NCBI GenBank assembly: GCA_037952775.1
Contig: JBANAY010000003.1
Span: 9,734,001 to 9,798,000 of the forward strand
From: Clonostachys chloroleuca
Taxonomy: Eukaryota > Ascomycota > Sordariomycetes > Hypocreales > Bionectriaceae
DNA: 64,000 bases
Reading direction: 5' to 3'
Position 1 is the first letter of the stretch; each line of letters begins with the position of its first letter. The translations under genes were made by a program, and so were the position numbers. Shown here in pieces: positions 42,255-52,446 of this stretch. The notes beneath the pieces were generated by a model. That model made no database searches. It saw only the letters and a program-made list of their open reading frames with translations, and had not been told where the DNA came from.

Positions 42255-44954
42255 TCTGGAGAGACTAGTTGCTTGTTTCAAAGAATGTTTTGAAGAGGAA
42301 CAAGATGCTGAGCTGACTCCTTGCTTTCTTTCCTGCAAACAAATGTGTGCAACAGCCGGTACAAGCTAGGTCTATATATTCTGTCTCAAAGGGTAAGAGA
42401 TAAGCATTCAAATCCAAAAGGCACTCCACCAACCTTCTTTAAACGGAGCTAAATTTCGGCGCTTGGGTGGGAGTCGCCGGGTGTTGTTTCAAATCATCCT
42501 CAGGCGCGGTTTCCCACCGTAAATGGACAACCTTGAGCAAGACACAAGTCTTCTTTACATTCCATGCCCCTAGAATTGCTGTCATTACACAGGGAAGACG
42601 CATATTCGGCAATAAATTCGGTACACGGGCCGATAAATTTGGCACAGAAGCTATAAGGCCGATGCCAACTTCTAGCTAAGTGAAGATATGGGTTGGCTTT
42701 TTGACGACCTATGAAATGACTACCACATTCCCCTTCTACCGCTACAGCTTCTTTTTAATGTACAATGTACAAAGAGTTAGTTAATAGCTAGGTAGGGTTT
42801 CTTTGGTACCCTACTTCGAATATAGGAGGCATTTTGCTCCTTCGCGATACCTTCCGTGCACCTTGTTCTATAACAACCATGGAGGGGTCTTCTACTGTTT
42901 CTGTTTGGGACGTTAACAACTCTTCGTTTCATATTGGGATAAGAGGTTGTAATTGCCTTGTCAAAGTAATTAAGGGGATTCTAATCTGGCTCTTCGACAC
43001 AGTACTACTGATAAATTGTTACCATTTCTCCTTCCCTTTGCGAAATTCATCACTAGCTGCATTAGTCTCAGTTGCCCGAGCCAGATTTTGAGCCTTTACT
43101 GAATGAGAGACGACTTGGTCCTGGTCCTGCCTTCGCATGGGGTCTTTGTGTTGGCTTCCCTAGCATCGTCTCGGAGACGGATGCCGCCCGTAGGTGTCTC
43201 AGATATATCATGTAATCTACGCCCAGATCCTTCAAAGTTTACCGTCGCGCGCGGTGGTCTACAGTTACAAGGGTGGTTAGATTAGCAGCTTGGCAGGGTT
43301 AGGGGACCACCGAAGTCTGGGCCGCCACATCTTGGAATCTAGCAGGGGGTGGGGCTGACAGCTCTGGAAACGAATATCTAGCTCTGGCTTTGGCTCGACT
43401 CCAGTTTAGGCTATGTCACCTTAGCCAGACGAATTCATGCGAAATCTACTGCCTAGATGTGAAGAAAAGGTTTGGGATGGTTCATCGCATATCAATCAGT
43501 ATTGAGCATAAGTATTTCGGCATCTCCTAAGGCCTTTTTAATAATCCAGGATTCTTACTTTCTTACAACAAAGTTTTAGTCTCAGCTCGTACGAGATCTG
43601 AAGCGCACCAGCAGGAGACCATCCCATTTTATATGCTCATAATATCTGGTTATAAGAAAGGCCGTCGCCTCATCATACATACTCCACTAGCCAACACACT
43701 CTTGACGCCGGCTGCCAGAAGAAAGCAGGCAAAACCAATCGCGTCATCGCCGGTCGCTACCACTGGTTCCCAAGTTCCGAGGACAACGAGTCCAGCGCGC
43801 AAGCTCTATCACATGAGGCCGTCAACCGTGAATTTACCGCCTTCTGTGAGATAAATTGCGGACAGCATGGGCCCATGCGTTGAAAGGCTTCCGTAGATTA
43901 CAAAGTAAAGTACTCTGTAGTTGACTAGGCGTGAGGAGGCTGCTTGCTCGGTGGCATTCGTTCCATTTAGTAGCTCAGTACTTGAAAGGAAGATTATCAT
44001 GGCCTTTACTTCGACTTCCGCTCTTAGTAGAGCATCGAGATGATGATACTAAAGAAAACTAACACTACGTAGGTGAGATACCGTCTTGGTGGTGTAGAGA
44101 GCGGTATGGAATTGCGATTAGTCTAGACTTATCTAACGGCTTGAAGAGGAACAGCTTGTCAGTTCGCGATTTTACGCGTTCCTCTGGAACAAGTCAAACA
44201 AGCCTTCTGAAGCTGCAAAATGTATCCCTCAAGTACACTACTGGAACATCAGTAACGAAAACTTCTGATATTTCTAACTCGGTGATTTCCAGTCCGCCAA
44301 TTCATCATGACCAATGTGAGCCATTCTATAACATTACCATCGTGACACGCAATTAGCCTCCCTTCATAGTCACATACAGTCGCAAAGAAGTGCGACTACC
44401 ATCCGATGAATCCACATGTACCGTGTCGCATCAGTGCTATAATCCTTGTTGGCTGGCCGCCCGTGTGCGCGGGTTGTAAGTGGACGAGAGTCCAGACGGA
44501 ATGAAAATGGAAAGATGTCATTAGGAACGAAAAGCTCTGCAACGCTGTCTTCGTGCTGCTATATACATAATTCATCACCTGATAGGATCTATAGTACTAG
44601 GAAATCTAGAGGAGAGTGGTCTGAGGTGTGGCGATAGGGCGTCAGCGAGGACACTCTCAATTGCTTCAGCAGCTTTCATCCCAATTTGCTGACGCGCAGC
44701 GTCCTCGCATAAGGTGACGACAGAAAGGTGGCAAATGAAGTCTTGAACGATGAGGGTGTAGTTCATGAATTCTTTAGAACTAAGCACCTTTATTGGTTGG
44801 GGTCTCTCAGTCTTTTACGTAGCATGTCAGAAGGGGTTTTGGCAATGGAGAAACTTCGGCGTTTCATAGTGAGTTCTTCCCACTTCTCGATTCATTTGCA
44901 AATGAGATAACATGATTTTAGGAAAACTCTGGGCCGAATAAATTAAAATTAACC
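42255..44954. other. Long intergenic region
   Basis: About 2.7 kb between the DUF1996 start and the WD40 relic. A TATATAG-like box on the minus strand at about 42372-42379 probably serves the DUF1996 gene. Numerous short frames show no motif. Given the neighbouring NLR remnant, part of this stretch may be decayed NLR sequence, but I could not recognise NACHT motifs. Confidence 0.5.
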
Positions 44955-45551
44955 ATCCGGGATGCTCGCCGCTTCATCCATACTCATCGGGTAAGCGCAG
45001 TAGCTTTCTCACCAGATGATCATTGGCTCATCTCGTGTTCATACGACATGACGGCTAGGGTTTGGGAGATATCAACTGGCGAATGCGAGCAGGTTCTCGA
45101 GGGTCATAATTCCAAGTTAACCTCAGCAGCCTTCTCGGCGGATAGCCAGTATCTCGCTTCCTGCACGTATGTTGCGGAATGCATGTATAATAATACAGTC
45201 AAGATATGGCATGCGGCGACTGGAGCGTGTGTGCAGACCCTCAATACCGACTCTTTGATTGCCCGAGTTTCGCTCGACCCTATGACAAACTCTCTCCTCT
45301 CTACGGATATCGGATTTATAAGTTTGGATCTTCTGGGTCTTCCACCTACCACTAGAAATGAGTTAGTCACTGCTGTTACTCAACAAGCCAACCGTGTGGG
45401 TTATGGAATATGCTCCGATGGTGAATGGGTTGTGAAAGGTCGACAGGAGAAGTTACTTTGGCTACCTACGGAGTATCGCGCATCTTCATCAGCTGTGGCA
45501 AGGTCAATAATAGCTCTTGGCTGCCGCTCAGGTTGTGTACCATTTTTTTAA
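44955..45551 (+). pseudogene. C-terminal WD40 remnant of an NWD-type NLR protein
   Basis: An open stretch without a proper start encodes the last WD40 repeats of a fungal NACHT-WD40 (HET-E/NWD-like) protein. Visible units are AVAFSPDDHWLISCSYDMTARVWE, LTSAAFSADSQYLASCTY...TVKIWHAATGACVQTL, and the family tail GYGICSDGEWVVKGRQEKLLWLPTEYR followed by SAVARSIIALGCRSG. That tail normally closes NWD proteins, giving good orientation and a natural end at 45551. A few residues are inserted in the second unit between SCTY and NNTVKIW. No NACHT or N-terminal effector domain is found upstream, so about nine tenths of the gene is missing or unrecognisable. Such receptors mediate self/non-self recognition and cell death in ascomycetes; this copy cannot act as one. 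Confidence 0.78.
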
Positions 45552-46365
45552 GTTCTCTTGAGGTAGAATCAAGCATGGGGACGTTTTTGATTCTAAGGAC
45601 CTTTTTCTTTCGTCAAAGAGCGAGCGAGATGGGAGTCTTTTTTGACTTTAGTCAGAATCCAAGAACTGGCTACTACTCTCTGCATTGAAGTTTTCATTTT
45701 GGCTTCGATTCCAGACGATGAGAGAGGCTAGACTGAGCCCTTGTTGGGAAAATTACAGTATTTCTTTCCTCAAATAACCGCAAGCTATCTGCTCATGGGG
45801 GCCCATTGTTTTGAACAAGAACTATCAGGATTGCAACGATGGACCAAAAGAGAGCTCAGGGTTCGCCTTTTCTAGTACCCAGTGATAAGCAACATGTATT
45901 CAAAGATTATTAAGTGGTCATCACATCAAGACCCCCATACATCCTACGTAGCTCAACCCATCAACACCAGTATGTTTGAGAGCCAACGCACTCAACAAGA
46001 CGAAAGTTTACTGCATCTAATACATATCAGGCCCCATATGAGATAAATGACCAAGATAGCATACTATTGGCTATTTTAGTCCTTCCGGCATGATTTAGCC
46101 GGGACACTCTGGCTCGTTCAAAAAGGTCAGATCCGGGGCAGGGATGAAAATAAGTCAGGATTGCTCAATCCCTGTCAAAGGCCTCCATTCCTAGATCATA
46201 GCCCGTAACCTCCAGGGACAGGGCGCCCTTGAGAATGCCTTGCGCGTGGGGCCAACCTTCGAACATCTTGCACTATCCTGACTGAATCCAGCCGCAAAAG
46301 TGAACACAATACATGTTTTCTACCTCAATCAATTGAGAACACATTAGCATTCTAGACCAAGTAGC
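45552..46365. other. Intergenic, HET gene promoter
   Basis: About 810 bp between the WD40 relic and the HET gene. No motif, repeat or RNA gene is clear. Confidence 0.55.
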
Positions 46366-49300
46366 ATGTCTTCATTTTTATCATGGCTCAAGCCAATGAG
46401 CCAAGAGGAAGAAGATGAGGTTAGAAGATGCCTCAAAGAGAGGTCGCAGAGGCTAGAGAAATCAGGCTACGACGCGACACGGGATGGGCCCGTGGACGTG
46501 GCTCTGGCCCTCCGACTAGGCGAACTCCTACGTCAGGACTCTGTCAAAGAGTGGTGCTTAAAGGACGGCCCTGATGCACCAGAGTTTGCAAAGACCTACC
46601 TCGACCTCCTGCAGGATTCCTGGGGTAGCCCCGTCACCGGGCTCTTCAAGATCTCAACCGGCCTCAGTGGCGCAGCAGGACCTCTGGCGCCCATTTCTCA
46701 GTATCTTCGCAGCGGCTTTGCTGTCTCGCGCGATGTCGCTGCTGCTTCCCAACACCGTCTTGCTGTTGACCACCCGGAAGTACCTGGTCCAGTGCCGCAG
46801 GCGGCCTCAGACGAGCTGCGAGGGCTTCAATCGGGAACCGTTCAATTACAGCATGATATGGACACGCTAAGCAACAAGGAGTTGATTTCCGGTATGGGTA
46901 AAAACCTATGGGATATAGCTCGTATGGCCAAGCTTGCCTTTAGTCCCAAGGTGCTCAAGTTCTTCTGGCATATACGAAGGCGGGACGCCGAACTTACTGC
47001 TCGGGAATTGGAAGAGATCCGAGTGGAAATGAACGAGGTGTTGTTGAAATCGACAAAAGAAGACGGTTCGGACAGTGCTACCAGTGTCATGCTAGAGCAT
47101 TTGAACGAGACGTTTCGGGAGATGACGGAGACAATCCTCAAATCGCAGCAAAAGCAGGACGTTGGTCTACCGTCTGACACAGTCTCGACCGAGCCAGTGC
47201 AGCCAAGAGAACATATATTGACTACTCCACCGGCGTTCTACAAGAAACTTCCGTTGCAATCCAGCATTCGCCTTCTGGAGGTGGTTCAGTCAGGCATATC
47301 CGGACCCATCAGCGCTCGCTTGCACACTGTTGATATCAACCAAGGCCCATCATACATGGCCTTATCTTACGTATGGTTTGACCCACGCATTTCCCTCTAT
47401 CAAAAAAGCCAGGTCAAGTCCCAAGGTAAGCAGCATGAGCTCATATGTGACGGCGAGTCTATACCCATAACCGAGAACCTACACAATGCTCTCCGTGCCT
47501 TGTTCACGCTCGACGGCGATGGGCAGTCAACAGCCAGTAGGCTAGGATGCGACAGGCTGTGGGTGGATCAACTGTGTATCAACCAGGAAGATGATGTCGA
47601 GAAGTCGTCTCAGGTCGCTTTCATGGGTCAGATCTACAAGTCCGCCAGGGCGGTCATCTCCTGGCTGGGCCCGGAAGACAGCCACACTAAGCAAGCCCAC
47701 GAGGTGATCACGGCGCTATCTTCAATTCCCAAACCAGTTTACACCAGCGCCTCGTACGATCCGACCTCGGAGATGAAGCGCTTCAGCTCGGTGGCTTGGA
47801 TGAGTGCGGTAGTCTTGCTCAGTCTGCCATACTTCCAACGGGCTTGGATCGTCCAGGAGTTGGCGTTCGCCAGAGAGAACACCATGGTTTGGGGGAGCCA
47901 GGTGTTTGTGTGGAAGGACATAAGACGAGCTACCAAGTACCTCTCCTCGAACAACACCTGGGCCCTCTTACGGAGGGAGGTGGATGCGTTCAAGCCGATG
48001 TGGGAGCACTTGGAGTCGCAATCCAGTAAACTCAGTGCCGAGCCCTTGTCCAGCGCAATCGAATTACACGTCACGATCAAAAATCTCGCGTTCAGGGCCC
48101 TTTCCCCCGAGTCTCCCTACAAGCTACTCATGGCAGGGCGACTACTACAGGCCAAAGATCACAGGGACAAGTTCTTCGCGATGCTGGATCTCGCCAAAAC
48201 CAGCGCCCAAAGACTCGGCACCCGGTTCCCCAACTTTAAGCCGGACTACAACAAGAGCATCGAACAGGTCATTAAAGAGTTTACAGTCGAGTTTATCAAA
48301 GCCAAAGGGGACTTGACTATTCTTACTCAAGTGGAAGATCGTAGCCTCCGCAACAAACGCATTCTGCCCTCATGGATGCCGGACTACACCGCAGCACTAC
48401 TTCCCCTGGATCTTTTAGGCGCATCACAAAAGAAGAGATGGAAAGCAGACGGAGGTGCTCAGCGTGGTATCAAGATTGTCGCGACAAACTCTGTACTCGC
48501 TGTACACGGCCACAGAGCAGACACAATCCAAGCGACAGCGGTTAGCTTCAAACACATCATGGCCAATGGCGACTGGCGATCTGTTCTGGCGCTCACCAAA
48601 TCACTATATGAAGTGGATGGGCCACACGTAAACTATCCAGCTGACGATCGATTATTGAGCGCTCTTCTCTGCTCCTCTTCCGTGCTGAAGATGAACAAAG
48701 ACTCAGAGGCAAGGGCCCAGCTTAAAGCGGAATTTGCAGACTGGATGATCAACAAGCTGCGGGTCATTGAAGAGAAGTCGAGATGGGATCCCACAGCCGC
48801 CGTGCTGCTGGCAAAGAGAGAGCTAGATGAGATGAATGATTATCTCAAGGAGAACATGAGCGACCCCAACGCCCCGAGACTGGGAAGCGGATTGCCCATG
48901 CCCAACTTGACCAAATCAGATGAGTTTCGCAAGATGATGTTCTCCGGACCGCAAACGGAGACAATCAGCTCACGAGATGCTGTGGCCCTCATTGACGCGA
49001 CTAAGTCAGCAATGACCCAGCTCTGGGAGTTGAACCAGGACGGCTTCTTCCCTTCCCCGTCACAGATCCGTGAGGCGCTGAGGGTGTTCCAGCCAGCAGC
49101 CGTGGTCGCGCCCAACGCGAACGCCGATGAGCGACAGGAGGTGCGGCAGAGAATCCAAGACAGGGCCAAGAAGTTCGAGCTCGCGATGGGCTCCCATCTG
49201 GAGGCACGCGTGCTTTTCCGCAGCGCGAGCGGATATCTAGGCCTCGCGCCACAGAGTGCCGAGGCAGGGAGAGACGAGGTCTGGGTGCTGGCTGGGCTGC

Positions 49301-49446
49301 CTGTTCCCATTGTGCTGCGGCCATGGCCCGGCGCTATGGGCGATAATGCGTACCAGGTGGTTGGCCATTGCTATCTCCCAAACCGCATGATGGCAGACGC
49401 AGCGAAGCAACCACCGGATTATTTTCAGCCGCTACATCTCGTGTAG
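46366..49446 (+). CDS. HET-domain protein (heterokaryon-incompatibility type)
   Basis: Intact single exon of 1026 residues. The HET domain spans about residues 325-490: YMALSYVWFDP, a RLWVDQLCINQEDDVEKSSQV block, YKSARAVISWLGPEDS and PYFQRAWIVQELAFA. The common SYVWG reads YVWF here. Downstream are the usual satellite blocks (LLMAGRLLQAKDHRDKFFAMLDLA, FKPDYNKSIEQVIKEF, ILPSWMPDYT) and the closing AYQVVGHCYLPNRM. HET domains act in nonself recognition and can trigger death of fused cells. The ~290 residues before the domain are unusual. They contain a Gly/Ala-rich hydrophobic part (about 85-125, FKISTGLSGAAGPLAPISQYL) and two predicted helical stretches (about 180-260), and I cannot name a domain for them. 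Position just after an NLR remnant fits a nonself-recognition neighbourhood. Confidence 0.93.
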   Translation: MSSFLSWLKPMSQEEEDEVRRCLKERSQRLEKSGYDATRDGPVDVALALRLGELLRQDSVKEWCLKDGPDAPEFAKTYLDLLQDSWGSPVTGLFKISTGLSGAAGPLAPISQYLRSGFAVSRDVAAASQHRLAVDHPEVPGPVPQAASDELRGLQSGTVQLQHDMDTLSNKELISGMGKNLWDIARMAKLAFSPKVLKFFWHIRRRDAELTARELEEIRVEMNEVLLKSTKEDGSDSATSVMLEHLNETFREMTETILKSQQKQDVGLPSDTVSTEPVQPREHILTTPPAFYKKLPLQSSIRLLEVVQSGISGPISARLHTVDINQGPSYMALSYVWFDPRISLYQKSQVKSQGKQHELICDGESIPITENLHNALRALFTLDGDGQSTASRLGCDRLWVDQLCINQEDDVEKSSQVAFMGQIYKSARAVISWLGPEDSHTKQAHEVITALSSIPKPVYTSASYDPTSEMKRFSSVAWMSAVVLLSLPYFQRAWIVQELAFARENTMVWGSQVFVWKDIRRATKYLSSNNTWALLRREVDAFKPMWEHLESQSSKLSAEPLSSAIELHVTIKNLAFRALSPESPYKLLMAGRLLQAKDHRDKFFAMLDLAKTSAQRLGTRFPNFKPDYNKSIEQVIKEFTVEFIKAKGDLTILTQVEDRSLRNKRILPSWMPDYTAALLPLDLLGASQKKRWKADGGAQRGIKIVATNSVLAVHGHRADTIQATAVSFKHIMANGDWRSVLALTKSLYEVDGPHVNYPADDRLLSALLCSSSVLKMNKDSEARAQLKAEFADWMINKLRVIEEKSRWDPTAAVLLAKRELDEMNDYLKENMSDPNAPRLGSGLPMPNLTKSDEFRKMMFSGPQTETISSRDAVALIDATKSAMTQLWELNQDGFFPSPSQIREALRVFQPAAVVAPNANADERQEVRQRIQDRAKKFELAMGSHLEARVLFRSASGYLGLAPQSAEAGRDEVWVLAGLPVPIVLRPWPGAMGDNAYQVVGHCYLPNRMMADAAKQPPDYFQPLHLV

Positions 49447-49601
49447 TCTTCAGGCTTGTATTATCTCTCCAGCGATGTGAGATTGGGCAAGAGCAAATGT
49501 TTAGTCAGCACCGGCCATCGGGGAGGGAAGATCAAATTCACCACCAACTTCTTCCATCAACAATGGCATCCTGATTTCACGGCGCTCGGCACCGCAGCAG
49601 C

Positions 49602-50051
49602 ATGTCTCGTGCGCCGACCATATTCAATTGTCTTATCCGTACTCACCACATCACCTCACGCAAGAAGCTACAGCGTGTCCGTCGCGCGGCAAGCCAGCTC
49701 AATGTCGACTGGCTACTCGTCCGCAGTGGCGGGTGTCCAGGCATCATGTTCGCTGAATCGCGTGACGCCGCCGGTCTGGAGGAATGGCTAGCCACCGTTC
49801 ATGCGCTGCGGTACAAGGATTTCCGCTGTGTCGCGAAACCTGCTCCGTCTTGTGGGATAATTGTTGCGGATGAGGGTGCCAAAAAGAAGCGACAGGGAGC
49901 CGGCCGGCCGTCTGATGAGGCCGTGACAGACAATCTACTAGCCACAGGGTTCTACGAGACAGAATCTGTTGCAGAATTCGGCAAGGAATTGGAGAAAAGA
50001 GGGCTTGCTGCATGGTGGAAAAAAGCAATGGGATATTCACCCGACAATTGA
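49602..50051 (+). CDS. Small uncharacterised protein, possibly DUF1115/Prp3-C-like
   Basis: A 149-residue single exon starts 155 bp after the HET stop on the same strand. It opens with a basic stretch (IRTHHITSRKKLQRVRRAASQLNV) and then DWLLVRSGGCPGIMFAES, AGLEEWLATVHALRYKDFRCVAK and a helical end, LEKRGLAAWWKKAMGY. The G-x-PGI-x-x-x-E and LRYKDF pattern resembles the short fungal proteins related to the C-terminal domain of Prp3 (DUF1115), an RWD-adjacent fold. I am not certain of that link. No signal peptide is present. Its function is unknown; the position next to the HET gene may be chance. Confidence 0.7.
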   Translation: MSRAPTIFNCLIRTHHITSRKKLQRVRRAASQLNVDWLLVRSGGCPGIMFAESRDAAGLEEWLATVHALRYKDFRCVAKPAPSCGIIVADEGAKKKRQGAGRPSDEAVTDNLLATGFYETESVAEFGKELEKRGLAAWWKKAMGYSPDN

Positions 50052-52446
50052 GATGCGCAGTTCTGGAGGACGTTGTTCAGGTGATGGATTACAGCACCAG
50101 CAGCTGGCTACAGGCTCAGCCAACACCAATTGTGTCCTGAACCACACCTGGAACTGGCTCCCCGGCTCGCTACAGCAACCTTGAACCTTGCCCAATTCAC
50201 CAGAAGACGCAAAATGCAACCTTCAATTGGCCTGGAACCTGAGAACTCTCAAGCAAATTCAGTTGTGAGTATCTCGGCATTGGCACGGCCACCACAGATG
50301 ATTCATCTCATCTCTGGCCGCACATAAAGGCAGGAATAAGTCGAATCGCCTAGGAAGGGTTGAGAGTTATCGAAACATATGGAACTTCGTCAAAGACGCG
50401 TTTGACGAAGTACATGGTCTCCATGCCCGATTGCACAGCTTCTCATGGGCTCTCTAGTGCTCCGGTCGTTCTTCTCTTCTAACTGTCCATGCCCCGGATG
50501 GCATGTATAGTTAACAAGAAGAGCCTACATACACTAGGTAGGCTTGAGTGTTCCGCTTGCACCCTATTGAGCCACCCATCAGGGTAGATTTCGCCAGGGG
50601 GTGGTGCATGAAGTTGAAGCTTTCGATTTAAAAGTTCGCGTGAGACGGCAGAAAGATCAGGCCCTAGTCCGGCATATTAATATGCGCTCTTGAGAGCGAC
50701 ACGACTGAATCATGGAAGCTATCACGGAGTGATTGACCCAAGTATCAATGTGCCAATTGCAACGGCGTTCAGGGGACTTACCCATCAGCCTGCAAATACA
50801 TATGTACCTACCGTTTGAAAAAGAAATGACTAGTTGAGTCTGACTAGGTATGATTCAGCTGGCTGTCCGTTAGCCCTTTTCTTTTTCCATTAGTCCAACT
50901 GTGAATTAAGGGTCATTTGATGAAGCAAAGAAACTCGTCCGGGGGCGTTTCAAGACCACTGACGCCTCAAACTCTCGAGTGCGCCAACTCAACCATTTTA
51001 TTATACTCAAGCCCAATCCACATATACAAAAATTGTTTTACACATTTCAATCACAGAATTAAGCCAGGTAGCATGGCAAACTCCGTAGCTTACGTTTGTG
51101 TTGGGTCGATTGGCGAGTGGTGTGATCTTACTGGTACCTACCGTTAGGTTTCTCGCGAGGAGGCTGAACTGGAATGAAAAGACACCTTATGATCACGCAG
51201 TTGTCCAAAACAGCATACCGTTCATCTCAGTGGCCTATGGCTGACATCTCAAACAAACTTACGATCGTCCTCAAGTTAAAAATTTACGGCACAGGTTTGG
51301 CAACATATTGCTTCATTGATGTGTCGAGCTAGGCCAAATTTTTGCAGTTACAGATGAGTCTGCAATATAGCCTACTACGTAATGGGTTAAGATACGGACA
51401 GAGGATTAACCCAAGCCCACTCAATGATGTAACGTGCCGAGCCGAGTTCCGTATTGTGTCTCACTAAACTCGTCTTTTAGAGACATGCATTATCAGTTGT
51501 GTGGAACACGGGCCAAGCTGACGGAGAGAGCGAAATTGGGAGCTCTTATCAGGCTGTCAGGGTACTTGGCTTACGGCTTCAAGAGCATCAGGCCAGAAGT
51601 ATCGTACCAGCAGATGCTTGCTTTGTACTCTGCAGACAGCGCGCGGATGAGAACCCCGGACCCCCATACGGCCTCCCAGTCCAGTCACATCGCGTCTCTT
51701 CCAGAGACCTCCCCGGGCTGGTCGATGATCAGACCTGGACACTAAGGCCCGACTGCGTGGTTTTTTGGGCGCTCTCAGCTCTGAGAGGCAAAGTGGCGAA
51801 CGACCAGCCGTGGCAGGATGTGGAACGATAAGCTTTTAATTGGAAGGGAACATCGACTCCATCCAGGCTGGGGGCAATTCAAGGCCGTGGCATGACGACC
51901 GAGACAGCGGCCAGATCAATAGAAAATTTTTCGCCTCGGGCTTTTCCCCACTGACCTGCCGTTTCCATTCCTGTTCCATTTCTGTTCTTCATTTACTGAT
52001 CGCCATCGTGCCTTTTCCTCCTTGGTCCCTTCGCTTTCTTCTCTCTTCCTTTTCCTCCTTCCTACCACAAAGGAAAATCATGGTTTGCTGACATTACTAA
52101 TCGAATCACCCATCGTCTTCTCCCTTCTCCCCCGTCGAGTCGGTCCTCTCACCCTCACTGCTTGCTCCCGGAACGCATGCGGCTCTAAGGAGCCGTACCC
52201 CTCATCAGCGCACGCGACAGTGACCCATTCCCCTACAGCAACCGCCAACCGGCGCTCTCCACAGGCACCCACTCCCTGTAGCTCGCCTGCCGCCCGCTGA
52301 GCCGCCCGCCAACAGCAGTTCGCGCCGCGCCGCAGCCCGCTAAACATCGCTAAACGTCACGCGTCATTCTGCTTGACAGCTCCCCCACCAACCAGCCAAT
52401 CAGCACGCAGCGTCGCCGATCGCGAGTTGGCCTCGCGTCGAAATTG
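50052..52446. other. Long intergenic region, MFS promoter
   Basis: About 2.4 kb. The right end (51960-52130) is a strongly pyrimidine-rich leader typical of highly expressed fungal genes. Overlapping frames at 51434-51831 are GC-rich but have no motif. No mobile element or RNA gene is recognised. Confidence 0.55.

Noticed and set aside
45700..45720. TTCGATTCC-like B-box suggesting a tRNA.
   Set aside because: The loop is one base too long and no A-box or cloverleaf can be drawn upstream.
51434..51831. GC-rich overlapping frames before the MFS gene.
   Set aside because: No recognisable motif; frame length is within what GC content alone can produce.
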